Shown: in pieces, positions 1 through 5,606 of the stretch | How positions within the stretch are numbered: the first letter of the stretch is position 1 | How the letters are laid out: each line of letters opens with the position of its first letter | NCBI GenBank assembly: GCA_026388365.1 | Contig: JAPLJW010000198.1 | Span: 1 to 9,133 of the forward strand | Reading direction: 5' to 3' | Length of the DNA stretch: 9,133 nt | From: Deltaproteobacteria bacterium | GTDB lineage: Bacteria > Desulfobacterota > Syntrophia > Syntrophales > UBA5619 | Notes under the pieces: model-generated | What the model was told of the DNA's origin: nothing | Seen by the model: the letters and a program-made list of their open reading frames with translations, nothing else | Database searches by the model: none | Program-made: the position numbers and the translations under genes

Positions 1-539
1 ACGTGGGAGGAGCGGGGATCGAAGTTGTCGCCGGGACCGTAGAGGTTGACCGGCAGCAGGAAGATGGCGTTAAAGCCGTACTGCCGGCGATAGGCCTGGG
101 CCTGGACCAGCATCATCTTTTTGGCCAGGCCATAGGGGGCGTTGGTCTCCTCGGGATAGCCGTCCCAGAGGTCATCCTCCCGGAAGGGCACCGGTGTGAA
201 CTTGGGGTAGGCGCAGATCGTTCCCAGGGCGACGAACTTGTCGATCTTCCGGAGATACCCTTCGTGGAGGAGCGGAACGCCCATCATGAGGTTATCATAG
301 AAAAGGGAACCGGGGTTTTCCTGGTTGAAGCCGATCCCCCCGACCTTGGCGGCGAGATGGACGACGACCTCGGGGCGCTGTTCGTTGTAAAGCCGCCGGA
401 TGTCCTCCGGGCGGATCAGGTTGTAATCGGGAAGATCGGCCACGAGGATTTGATGATAGCCCCTCTCACGGAAGGTCCGGACGAGATGTTGTCCCAGGAA
501 CCCCTTTCCACCGGTGATCGTGATACGTTTATTTTTCAT
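1..539 (-). CDS. fcl: GDP-L-fucose synthase, N-terminal 179 residues (3' end outside window)
   Basis: This enzyme is an NADPH-dependent cytosolic epimerase/reductase that converts GDP-4-keto-6-deoxy-D-mannose, the product of the upstream gmd, into GDP-L-fucose. The start is ATG at 539, with only a weak GAG Shine-Dalgarno about 7 nt upstream. Visible motifs are the Rossmann fingerprint TGGKGFLG (9-16), [10 protein letters not shown] (63-72), GTICAYPK (106-113), and the YxxxK pair Tyr136/Lys140 in NAPYGLAKK. His179 lies at the truncated end. Cys109, Tyr136, Lys140 and His179 fall at the same numbers as the catalytic residues recalled for E. coli Fcl. The usual active-site Ser107 is Thr here. 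The family is about 310-320 residues, so roughly 45% is missing at the window edge. The gene follows gmd in the same direction after 135 nt, the classical order for GDP-fucose synthesis. The family call is secure; assignment of the exact sugar rests on gmd. Confidence 0.9.
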   Translation of the reverse strand, partial: MKNKRITITGGKGFLGQHLVRTFRERGYHQILVADLPDYNLIRPEDIRRLYNEQRPEVVVHLAAKVGGIGFNQENPGSLFYDNLMMGVPLLHEGYLRKIDKFVALGTICAYPKFTPVPFREDDLWDGYPEETNAPYGLAKKMMLVQAQAYRRQYGFNAIFLLPVNLYGPGDNFDPRSSH

Positions 540-585
540 ATTATTTCTCGAAACCCATCGTGGATGCACTCATAACAATTCCGAG

Positions 586-635
586 ACCCCCGTTCCTTCA
601 ATCTCCTCCCGCCGGGGGGGAGAGGGTTTATGGGT
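586..635. repeat. GC-rich imperfect palindrome between gmd and fcl
   Basis: The 135-nt gap between gmd and fcl holds no credible ORF. It contains a strong stem: 603-610 (CTCCTCCC) pairs with 615-622 (GGGGGGAG) around a 4-nt loop, with one T-G pair. The outer ends ACCC (586-589) and GGGT (632-635) are also inverted. No T-run follows on either strand, so it does not look like an ordinary intrinsic terminator. It could be a dispersed intergenic palindromic (REP-like) element or an mRNA processing or stability element that sets fcl expression apart from gmd. Only the fold is seen; the element class is a guess. Confidence 0.35.
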
Positions 636-674
636 ACTTTTGCAATGACCTTTATTGTGAAGCCATCATCGTTC

Positions 675-1703
675 TCAGACCGTCCGGCGGTTGCCGCCGG
701 CGTATCCCGCGTCGAGGAGGGTCTTCTCCTTTTCGGCGGTTTCCAGGTCCGCGGCGAGCATCATGTCGATGAGCTTCTCGAAGCCGACCTTCGGCTGCCA
801 GCCGAGGGCTTTATGCGCCTTGGTTGCATCGCCCAGGAGGACGTCCACTTCCGTCGGGCGGAAATAGCGGGGGTCGATGGCCACGTGCCGCTGGTAGTCG
901 AGGCCCAACTTTGAGAATACCTTCTCGGCGAACTCGCGGACCGAATGGGTCTCGCCGGTGGCGATGATGTAATCGTCGGGCCGCTCCTGCTGGAGCATGA
1001 GCCACATCGCCTCGACATAATCCCCGGCAAAACCCCAGTCGCGCTTCGCCTCGAGATTCCCGAGGTAGAGCTTCTCCTGGAGCCCGAGTTTGATCCGGGT
1101 CGCCGCCCGGGTGATCTTCCGGGTGACAAAGGTCTCCCCGCGGCGGGGGGATTCGTGGTTGAAGAGGATTCCGTTGCTGGCGAAGATCCGGTAAGCGTTC
1201 CGGTAATTGCGGACGACATAATAGGCGTAAACCTTGGCGGCGGCGTAGGGGCTCTGTGGCTGAAAAGGGGTCGCCTCGTTCTGGGGAGGGGGCGCCGCAC
1301 CGAACATCTCGCTGGAAGAGGCCTGGTAAAAGCGGGCCGGGATTTCTGTTTTGCGGATCGCCTCGAGGAGGCGGAGCGTGCCGAGGCCCGTCACATCGCC
1401 GGTATACTCCGGCATGTCGAAGCTCACCCGGACATGGCTCTGGGCGCCCAGATGGTAGATCTCGTCCGGCCGGATCTCGTGGAGGAGGTCGGTGAGCTGG
1501 CCGGAGACGGCGAGGTCGCCGTAATGGAGATAGACCCGCGCCTCCGGGTCGTGAAAATCCCGGTACAGGTGGGCGATCCGTTCGGTGTTGAAGGTGCTGG
1601 CCCGGCGGATGAGGCCGTGGATCTCATAGCCCTTGCAGAGCAGGAACTCCGCCAGGTAGGAACCGTCCTGGCCGGTGATGCCGGTAATCAATGCCTTTTT
1701 CAT
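675..1703 (-). CDS. gmd: GDP-mannose 4,6-dehydratase
   Basis: Gmd is an extended short-chain dehydrogenase that dehydrates GDP-D-mannose to GDP-4-keto-6-deoxy-D-mannose, the common precursor of GDP-L-fucose, GDP-rhamnose and related sugars. The protein is 342 residues, normal for the family. It shows the NADP-binding [12 protein letters not shown] (8-19), [11 protein letters not shown] (85-95), the active-site SSSEMFG (129-135; Ser130/Glu132), the YxxxK pair Tyr153/Lys157 in SPYAAAK, and [16 protein letters not shown] (181-196), which is typical of Gmd. The ATG at 1703 overlaps the upstream epimerase stop in an ATGA (4 nt), suggesting translational coupling. A GAGG lies 7 nt upstream inside that gene. 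Fcl downstream completes the route to GDP-L-fucose. No key residue is missing. Confidence 0.97.
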   Translation of the reverse strand: MKKALITGITGQDGSYLAEFLLCKGYEIHGLIRRASTFNTERIAHLYRDFHDPEARVYLHYGDLAVSGQLTDLLHEIRPDEIYHLGAQSHVRVSFDMPEYTGDVTGLGTLRLLEAIRKTEIPARFYQASSSEMFGAAPPPQNEATPFQPQSPYAAAKVYAYYVVRNYRNAYRIFASNGILFNHESPRRGETFVTRKITRAATRIKLGLQEKLYLGNLEAKRDWGFAGDYVEAMWLMLQQERPDDYIIATGETHSVREFAEKVFSKLGLDYQRHVAIDPRYFRPTEVDVLLGDATKAHKALGWQPKVGFEKLIDMMLAADLETAEKEKTLLDAGYAGGNRRTV

Positions 1704-2722
1704 AATGAAACCTCTCTATTGTAATACTCCCGGTACCAGGCGACGAAGCGCCGGATCCCTTCCGTAATCGGCGTCGCGGGCCTGAAACCGACGGCCGCCA
1801 TGAGGTCGTCCACGTCGGCGCAGGTGGCCGGCACATCCCCCGCCTGCAGGGGGAGAAAGTTCTTGATGGCCTTCCGGCCGAGCTGTCCCTCCAGGACTTC
1901 GATAAACTCCATCAGGGCGACGGGCCGGTTGTTCCCGATGTTGTAGAGCCGGTACGGGGCGAAACTGGAAGAGGGATCGGGGGAATCTCCCTGCCAGCCG
2001 GGGTTCGGCGCGGGGAGCCGCTCCAGAACGCGGACGAGCCCTTCGACGATGTCGTCGATGTAGGTGAAGTCCCGCTCCATCCGCCCCTCGTTGAAGACGT
2101 CGATCGGCCGGCCCTCCAGAATCGCCCGGGTGAAGAGGAAGAGGGCCATGTCCGGCCTTCCCCAGGGTCCATAAACGGTAAAGAATCGCAGTCCCGTGCA
2201 GGGGAGCCTGTAGAGGGAGGCATAGGCGTGCGCCATCAGTTCGTTCGCCTTCTTCGTGGCCGCATAGAGGCTGAGCGGATGATCCACGTTGTCGTGAACG
2301 GAAAAGGGCATCCGGGTGTTGGCCCCGTAAACGGAACTCGATGAGGCGAACACCAGGTGCTTCACCCCGTGATGACGGCACCCCTCGAGGATGTTCAGAA
2401 AGCCGACGAGGTTGCTGTCCATGTAGGCGTGCGGGTTTTCGAGCGAATAGCGGACGCCCGCCTGGGCCGCGAGGTTCATGACGATCTCGAACCGGTTTTC
2501 CCCGAACAGCCTTTCCATCGCCTCCCGGTCGGAGAGGTCCGCCCGGACGAAACGGAAATTTTCATTTTTCCCGAGGATTTTCAGGCGCGCCTGCTTCAGC
2601 GTTACGTCATAGTAGGAATTCAGATTGTCCAGACCGATGACGGCGTCCCCCTCGGCGAGAAGCCGGCGCGAGAGGTGAAAGCCGATGAAACCCGCCGCGC
2701 CGGTTACCAGGATCTTTCGCAT
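1700..2722 (-). CDS. UDP-glucuronate 4-epimerase (NAD-dependent)
   Basis: This extended SDR epimerase most resembles the UDP-glucuronate 4-epimerase (CapI/LspL/GAE) group, which interconverts UDP-GlcA and UDP-GalA for capsule and LPS. The 340 residues show the Rossmann motif TGAAGFIG (7-14) and the subgroup signature [13 protein letters not shown] (31-43). They also show [15 protein letters not shown] (83-97), the SSSS stretch (127-130), the YxxxK pair Tyr153/Lys157 in [22 protein letters not shown] (180-193), and [12 protein letters not shown] (217-228). An ATG lies four codons further upstream at 2734 but has no Shine-Dalgarno. The ATG at 2722 has GGAG 6 nt upstream and was chosen. The gene sits 16 nt after hemL and overlaps gmd by 4 nt, so it is probably cotranscribed with both. 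Its UDP-GlcA substrate would come from Ugd, encoded at the right of this window. UDP-glucose 4-epimerase activity is less likely given the signature. Confidence 0.9.
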   Translation of the reverse strand: MRKILVTGAAGFIGFHLSRRLLAEGDAVIGLDNLNSYYDVTLKQARLKILGKNENFRFVRADLSDREAMERLFGENRFEIVMNLAAQAGVRYSLENPHAYMDSNLVGFLNILEGCRHHGVKHLVFASSSSVYGANTRMPFSVHDNVDHPLSLYAATKKANELMAHAYASLYRLPCTGLRFFTVYGPWGRPDMALFLFTRAILEGRPIDVFNEGRMERDFTYIDDIVEGLVRVLERLPAPNPGWQGDSPDPSSSFAPYRLYNIGNNRPVALMEFIEVLEGQLGRKAIKNFLPLQAGDVPATCADVDDLMAAVGFRPATPITEGIRRFVAWYREYYNREVSL

Positions 2723-2728
2723 CGTTTT

Positions 2729-2732
2729 CTCC
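2729..2732 (-). promoter_or_regulatory. Shine-Dalgarno GGAG that decides the epimerase start
   Basis: GGAG ends 6 nt before the ATG at 2722 and overlaps the alternative in-frame ATG at 2734. No purine-rich site precedes 2734, whose upstream bases are the hemL stop region, so translation from 2722 is favoured. Confidence 0.55.
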
Positions 2733-2738
2733 ATTTTG

Positions 2739-4010
2739 CTACAGCGTTTTCAGCGCCTTGGCGCAAGCATCGACGGTCCGGGCGATCTCCCCGTCCGTGT
2801 GGGCGAAGGAGACGAAGCCCGCCTCGAACTGGGCGGGGGCGAGGTTGATCCCCGCCGCCAGCATTCCGCGGAAGAAGCGGGCAAACAGGACCGTATCGCT
2901 CCGCGAGGCGGAATCAAAGTCCACCACCTCATCCGCCGTGAAGAAGAGGGTGAACATGGACCCGACACGGTTGATCCGGACGGGAAGTCCCTTTTCCCGG
3001 AAAAGATCCAGGAACCCGGCGCAGAGGTCCGCAGCCCTCCGATCAATGTCCCGATAGGACTTTCCCCGGAGGATGTCCAGTGTCGCGATCCCGGCGGACA
3101 TGGCGAGGGGATTTCCCGAGAGGGTGCCCGCCTGGTAAACGGGTCCGGCGGGTGCGAGGTGCTCCATGATTTCCCGCCGGCCGCCGAGGGCGCCGACAGG
3201 GAGGCCTCCCCCGATGATCTTGCCCAGGCAGGTGAGATCGGGGACGATGCCGGTCAGGGTCTGCCAGCCGCCGTAGGCGAGACGGAAGCCGGTGATGACC
3301 TCGTCGAAGATGAGGAGGGCGCCGCTCGCGCGCGTGACCTCGCGCAGGGTTTCCAGGAATCCGGACCGGGGCGGTACGACCCCCATATTCCCGGCAACCG
3401 GTTCGACGATGATGCAGGCGATCTCTTCGCCGTGGCGGGCCACGGCGCGGCGGACCTGCTCGGCGTCATTATAAGGCAGCGGGATCGTCAGCTCGGCGAG
3501 CGCCCGAGGGATGCCGGGGCTTCCGGGGATCCCGAGCGTGGCGACGCCGGAACCCGCCTTCACCAGGAGCGAATCGGCATGGCCGTGATAGCAGCCGGTG
3601 AACTTGACGATCTTTTCCCTGCCCGTCCAGCCGCGAGCAAGGCGGATGGCGGTCATCGTCGCCTCGGTTCCCGAACTCATCATCCGGACCATCTCGATGG
3701 ACGGAAAGGCAGAGACAAGCCGCTCGGCCATGCCGATCTCCAACGCGGTCGGCGCCCCGTAGCTTGTCCCCCGGCCGGCTGCGTCCCGGATGGCCGCGAC
3801 GACCTCCGGTCGGCTGTGGCCGAGGATCATGGGGCCCCAGGAGGCGACATAATCGATATACGCATTCCCGTCCGTATCCACAACCCCGGCCCCGGCCGCC
3901 TCGCGGATGAAAATGGGGGTCCCGCCGACGGCCCCGAAGGCGCGGACGGGGCTGTTGACCCCCCCGGGAATGACATTCTGCGCCTGTGCGAACAAACTTT
4001 GCGAATCCAT
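2739..4010 (-). CDS. hemL: Glutamate-1-semialdehyde 2,1-aminomutase
   Basis: HemL is a PLP enzyme that converts glutamate-1-semialdehyde into 5-aminolevulinate, the last step of the C5 pathway feeding heme, siroheme and cobamides. The 423 residues match the family length. Visible are the N-terminal [13 protein letters not shown] (13-25), [15 protein letters not shown] (112-126), and [11 protein letters not shown] (139-149). The PLP-phosphate and cofactor region [13 protein letters not shown] (236-248) and the PLP lysine Lys264 in [14 protein letters not shown] (261-274) are also present, as is [13 protein letters not shown] (292-304). The frame stays open upstream to 4352, but that part overlaps ahbB and resembles no HemL N-terminus. 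The ATG at 4010 follows the ahbB stop by 1 nt, with GGAG 10 nt upstream inside ahbB. The tight ahbB-hemL pair links precursor supply to siroheme-based heme synthesis. Confidence 0.97.
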   Translation of the reverse strand: MDSQSLFAQAQNVIPGGVNSPVRAFGAVGGTPIFIREAAGAGVVDTDGNAYIDYVASWGPMILGHSRPEVVAAIRDAAGRGTSYGAPTALEIGMAERLVSAFPSIEMVRMMSSGTEATMTAIRLARGWTGREKIVKFTGCYHGHADSLLVKAGSGVATLGIPGSPGIPRALAELTIPLPYNDAEQVRRAVARHGEEIACIIVEPVAGNMGVVPPRSGFLETLREVTRASGALLIFDEVITGFRLAYGGWQTLTGIVPDLTCLGKIIGGGLPVGALGGRREIMEHLAPAGPVYQAGTLSGNPLAMSAGIATLDILRGKSYRDIDRRAADLCAGFLDLFREKGLPVRINRVGSMFTLFFTADEVVDFDSASRSDTVLFARFFRGMLAAGINLAPAQFEAGFVSFAHTDGEIARTVDACAKALKTL

Positions 4011-4011
4011 G

Positions 4012-4512
4012 TCAGAAGTACTCCATGCTGTTTTTCTTGAATTCCTCCAGACTCCGCAGGACCCTGAAATCGGCAATGCCCGCGGCCAGCGCCATTTCCC
4101 GGAGCAGGACCTCATCGGCTTCGTTCCGAAAATGGACCATCGTGAAGAGATTGTAACGGCCGGCGAACGGGGGCGTCCGTTCGTAACAGTGGGTGACCTC
4201 CTCAAAGGAGGAGAGCGCCTTCCCCGCGGCTTCGGCGTGCGCGCGGGGGACGGCCCAGAGGACCATGACATTGTGGGTGTAACCGACCTTCTGGTGACGG
4301 ACAATGGCGGCGAATTTCCGGATGATCCCCCGTTTCCGGAGTCCGCCGGCAATCGACAGGACCTCGACTTCGGTCAGACCGGCGATTCCCGCAATCCGCT
4401 GAAAAGGGTGCCCGGTGAGAGGGATGTCCCCCTGGATCAGCCGGGCGACATCAACCTCCTGCGGGCTTAGCACGGAGGTTCCGACGGATTTTCGAACCCC
4501 TTGCTTCGTCAT
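4012..4512 (-). CDS. ahbB: Siroheme decarboxylase subunit, AhbB-like (Lrp/AsnC fold)
   Basis: AhbA/AhbB (relatives of NirD/L/G/H) decarboxylate siroheme to 12,18-didecarboxysiroheme in the alternative heme pathway of sulfate reducers, other anaerobes and archaea. They carry an Lrp/AsnC-like helix-turn-helix that generally serves as a fold rather than a regulator. The 166-residue protein has an HTH-like N-terminal half (about 30-70, ending [17 protein letters not shown]). It carries the family block HCYERTPPF (108-116) followed by [10 protein letters not shown] (119-128), and a C-terminal KKNSMEYF. The HCYxR and YNLFTMVH pattern fits AhbB better than AhbA, and better than true Lrp regulators. 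It is the first gene of the minus-strand operon, 1 nt before hemL, with a -10-like TATACT about 20 nt upstream. No ahbA partner lies in the window. A role as an Lrp-type regulator is less likely but cannot be fully excluded. Confidence 0.82.
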   Translation of the reverse strand: MTKQGVRKSVGTSVLSPQEVDVARLIQGDIPLTGHPFQRIAGIAGLTEVEVLSIAGGLRKRGIIRKFAAIVRHQKVGYTHNVMVLWAVPRAHAEAAGKALSSFEEVTHCYERTPPFAGRYNLFTMVHFRNEADEVLLREMALAAGIADFRVLRSLEEFKKNSMEYF

Positions 4513-4532
4513 TGGCGCCTTGACTCCCCAGA

Positions 4533-4559
4533 AGTATAATCGTGTACCCTATACCACAA
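4533..4559 (-). promoter_or_regulatory. Candidate promoter of the ahbB-hemL operon
   Basis: On the minus strand a good -10 (TATACT, 5 of 6, at 4533-4538) is preceded by a weak -35, either TTGTGG (4554-4559, 15-nt spacer) or TTTGTG with a 16-nt spacer. The leader would be only about 14 nt. A short inverted repeat, GTATA (4534-4538) and TATAC (4550-4554), overlaps the -10 and spacer and could be an operator half-site pair, but 5-bp arms are weak evidence. Confidence 0.4.
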
Positions 4560-4585
4560 ACTTTCCGGGTGATACCAAATATTTC

Positions 4586-4614
4586 TTGACAAGCCTTTCC
4601 CTTGCCGGTACAAA
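4586..4614 (+). promoter_or_regulatory. Sigma70-like promoter of atpE
   Basis: A perfect -35 TTGACA (4586-4591) is followed after 17 nt by TACAAA (4609-4614, 4 of 6). Transcription would begin near 4621, leaving a leader of about 140 nt before atpE. A TATAAA at 4621-4626 is too far from the -35 to be its partner. The site is divergent from the ahbB promoter, and the two -35 regions lie about 27 nt apart. Confidence 0.55.
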
Positions 4615-4650
4615 AATCGCTATAAAAAGAGGGTATTTCCCGATCGGTGA

Positions 4651-4684
4651 TCATCCCTGAAGGATGAAGAGGGAAGTCTTTCCC
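4651..4684 (+). promoter_or_regulatory. Two small hairpins in the atpE leader
   Basis: TCATCC (4651-4656) pairs with GGATGA (4662-4667) around CTGAA. Four bases downstream GGGAA (4671-4675) pairs with TTCCC (4680-4684) around a 4-nt loop. Both lie in the predicted untranslated leader of atpE. They match no riboswitch consensus that I recognise. They may stabilise the transcript or be chance. Confidence 0.25.
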
Positions 4685-4750
4685 GAAAGAAGCGGAAAAT
4701 CGTGAAGAAAGGGGGTGAATGGAGGCAGATCGTAAATGGTTTCATCAGAA

Positions 4751-4757
4751 AAGGAGG
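4751..4757 (+). promoter_or_regulatory. Strong Shine-Dalgarno AAGGAGG of atpE
   Basis: A near-perfect anti-16S match ends 6 nt before the ATG at 4764 and 3 nt before the adjacent in-frame ATG at 4761. The spacing favours 4764. A further in-frame ATG at 4719 is preceded by a G-run only 3-4 nt away and would add a charged stretch ahead of the signal-like segment. Confidence 0.7.
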
Positions 4758-4763
4758 CGAATG

Positions 4764-5135
4764 ATGAAAAAGACTTTTGCAGAGGCTGTTCTTGTAATCT
4801 TTTCGGTTCTGTTTTCGGCATCGCTGGCGGCGGCCGCTGAGGCGGCGGCGCCCGGTTCGTCCGTCGATTATACGAAGGCCATTGTGGTCGGTTGCAGTCT
4901 TCTTGCCGTCGGGCTGGCGATGGGTCTGGGGACGATCGGCACCGGCGTGGGTATGGGCCACGGGCTAAGCGGCGCCACGAACGCCGTCGGCCGGAACCCG
5001 GAGGCGCAGGGCAAGGTCCTGCTGACCATGATGGTGGGGCTCGCCATGATCGAATCCCTGGCGATCTATGCGCTGGTCGTTGCGCTGGTTATACTCTACG
5101 CCAATCCGCTGCTCAAGGTGATCGGCCTTTCGTAG
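4764..5135 (+). CDS. atpE: F-type ATP synthase c subunit with signal-like N-terminal extension
   Basis: This is the proteolipid that forms the membrane rotor ring of FoF1 ATP synthase and carries ions across the membrane. With the start at 4764 it has 123 residues, against about 75-90 for ordinary c subunits. The excess is an N-terminal stretch (about 1-33) with a KK pair, a hydrophobic run and an Ala-rich AxA-like end, i.e. signal-peptide-like. Two transmembrane hairpin helices follow: IVVGCSLLAVGLAMGLG with the GTGVGMGHG glycine motif, then the polar loop GRNPEAQGK, then MMVGLAMIESLAIYALVVAL carrying the ion-binding Glu97. The position equivalent to the Na+-ligand Gln32 of Ilyobacter is Met here, so H+ coupling is favoured. 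The gene is monocistronic, with its own promoter and terminator. No atpB or other ATP synthase gene adjoins it, which is unusual. The family is certain; processing of the extension is inferred. Confidence 0.93.
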   Translation: MKKTFAEAVLVIFSVLFSASLAAAAEAAAPGSSVDYTKAIVVGCSLLAVGLAMGLGTIGTGVGMGHGLSGATNAVGRNPEAQGKVLLTMMVGLAMIESLAIYALVVALVILYANPLLKVIGLS

Positions 5136-5152
5136 CGAACATGTTATCATAG

Positions 5153-5198
5153 AAAAAAGGGAGGGGAAGCGCTGACACGACTTCCACTCCCTTTTTTT
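5153..5198 (+). terminator. Bidirectional intrinsic terminator after atpE
   Basis: GGGAG-G-GGAAG (5159-5169) pairs with CTTCC-A-CTCCC (5181-5191): ten G/C or A/T pairs with one G-A mismatch, around an 11-nt loop. A run of A (5153-5158) precedes and seven T (5192-5198) follow, so the hairpin can end transcription from both sides. It starts 17 nt after the atpE stop. In the other direction it is the first good terminator below the radical SAM gene and touches the end of the possible small minus-strand ORF. Confidence 0.88.
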
Positions 5199-5348
5199 AT
5201 GCCTCTGAAGCCTGCCCCGGGCGGTGAGCGGTTTGCGGGCGGGGGCGCTTGCCTGGTCTGCGGCGTCTGAGTCTTTCCTGACGCGTATTTTCGTCTATTC
5301 CAATCTCTTTTTGACCGGTCGGATTTCGTAGAGGGCTGGTTCTTCCAT
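5197..5348 (-). pseudogene. Possible 50-residue basic small protein broken by a one-base deletion
   Basis: On the minus strand an ATG at 5348 opens a frame reading MEEPALYEIRPVKKRLE, which hits TAG at codon 18. Adding one A to the AA in TTGGAATAGAC joins it to a second frame, beginning IDENTRQERLRRRRPGK. That frame runs to a TAA at 5197-5199, directly at the bidirectional terminator. The repaired product would be 50 residues, highly basic (an Arg/Lys/Pro-rich second half), with no membrane segment. I do not recognise the family. No clear Shine-Dalgarno precedes the ATG, and the frame before it is open, so the true start may be further upstream. The smooth join of an acidic-basic sequence at an A-run suggests a real small gene with a frameshift or a base-call error. 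Chance remains quite possible. Confidence 0.33.
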
Positions 5349-5606
5349 GACGGCGCAGGCGCGTCCCGCAGATATTCTTTCAAATCTCAACTCCGCTGTA
5401 ATTGCCGGATTAACAATGATACCCAAAGTGTCCGTCCGGGCTGGGCTGCAAACTCTGGACATGAGAAACGCTGTCTTATGGCCCCAAAATGAAGGAATCG
5501 TTGTCGCACCCTCTGACGGGGGGAAGCACCCAATGCCCGTCCACGAAGAGGTCGCTGCGGGAAGGATCTCCGGGAAGTGGGCGGCATAGCGACGCTGCTC
5601 ATCGGC
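5200..5606. other. Region without a clear gene between the atpE terminator and the radical SAM gene
   Basis: Apart from the possible broken small ORF at 5197-5348 (minus strand), nothing here is convincing. A plus-strand 80-codon frame (5347-5589) has no Shine-Dalgarno, mixed third-position composition unlike the GC-rich third positions of its neighbours, and no recognisable motif. A minus-strand 71-codon frame (5387-5602) is Arg/Ser/Pro-rich, as out-of-frame GC-rich DNA tends to be. No tRNA-like fold or strong repeat was found. Confidence 0.5.

Noticed and set aside
2685..4040. 451-codon plus-strand open frame opposite hemL
   Set aside because: It is a shadow of hemL; its product is Gly/Asp/Arg-rich with no recognisable motif.
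4011..4352. N-terminal extension of the hemL frame
   Set aside because: The extra 114 codons lie wholly inside ahbB in another frame, are Arg/Ser/Pro-rich and match nothing in HemL, whose normal N-terminus begins at 4010.
4664..4705. 13-codon upstream ORF in the atpE leader
   Set aside because: Its start codon has no properly spaced Shine-Dalgarno and lies within a hairpin arm. The peptide has no attenuator-like codon run.
5347..5589. 80-codon plus-strand ORF downstream of the atpE terminator
   Set aside because: It has no Shine-Dalgarno, third-position composition unlike the neighbouring genes, and no motif.
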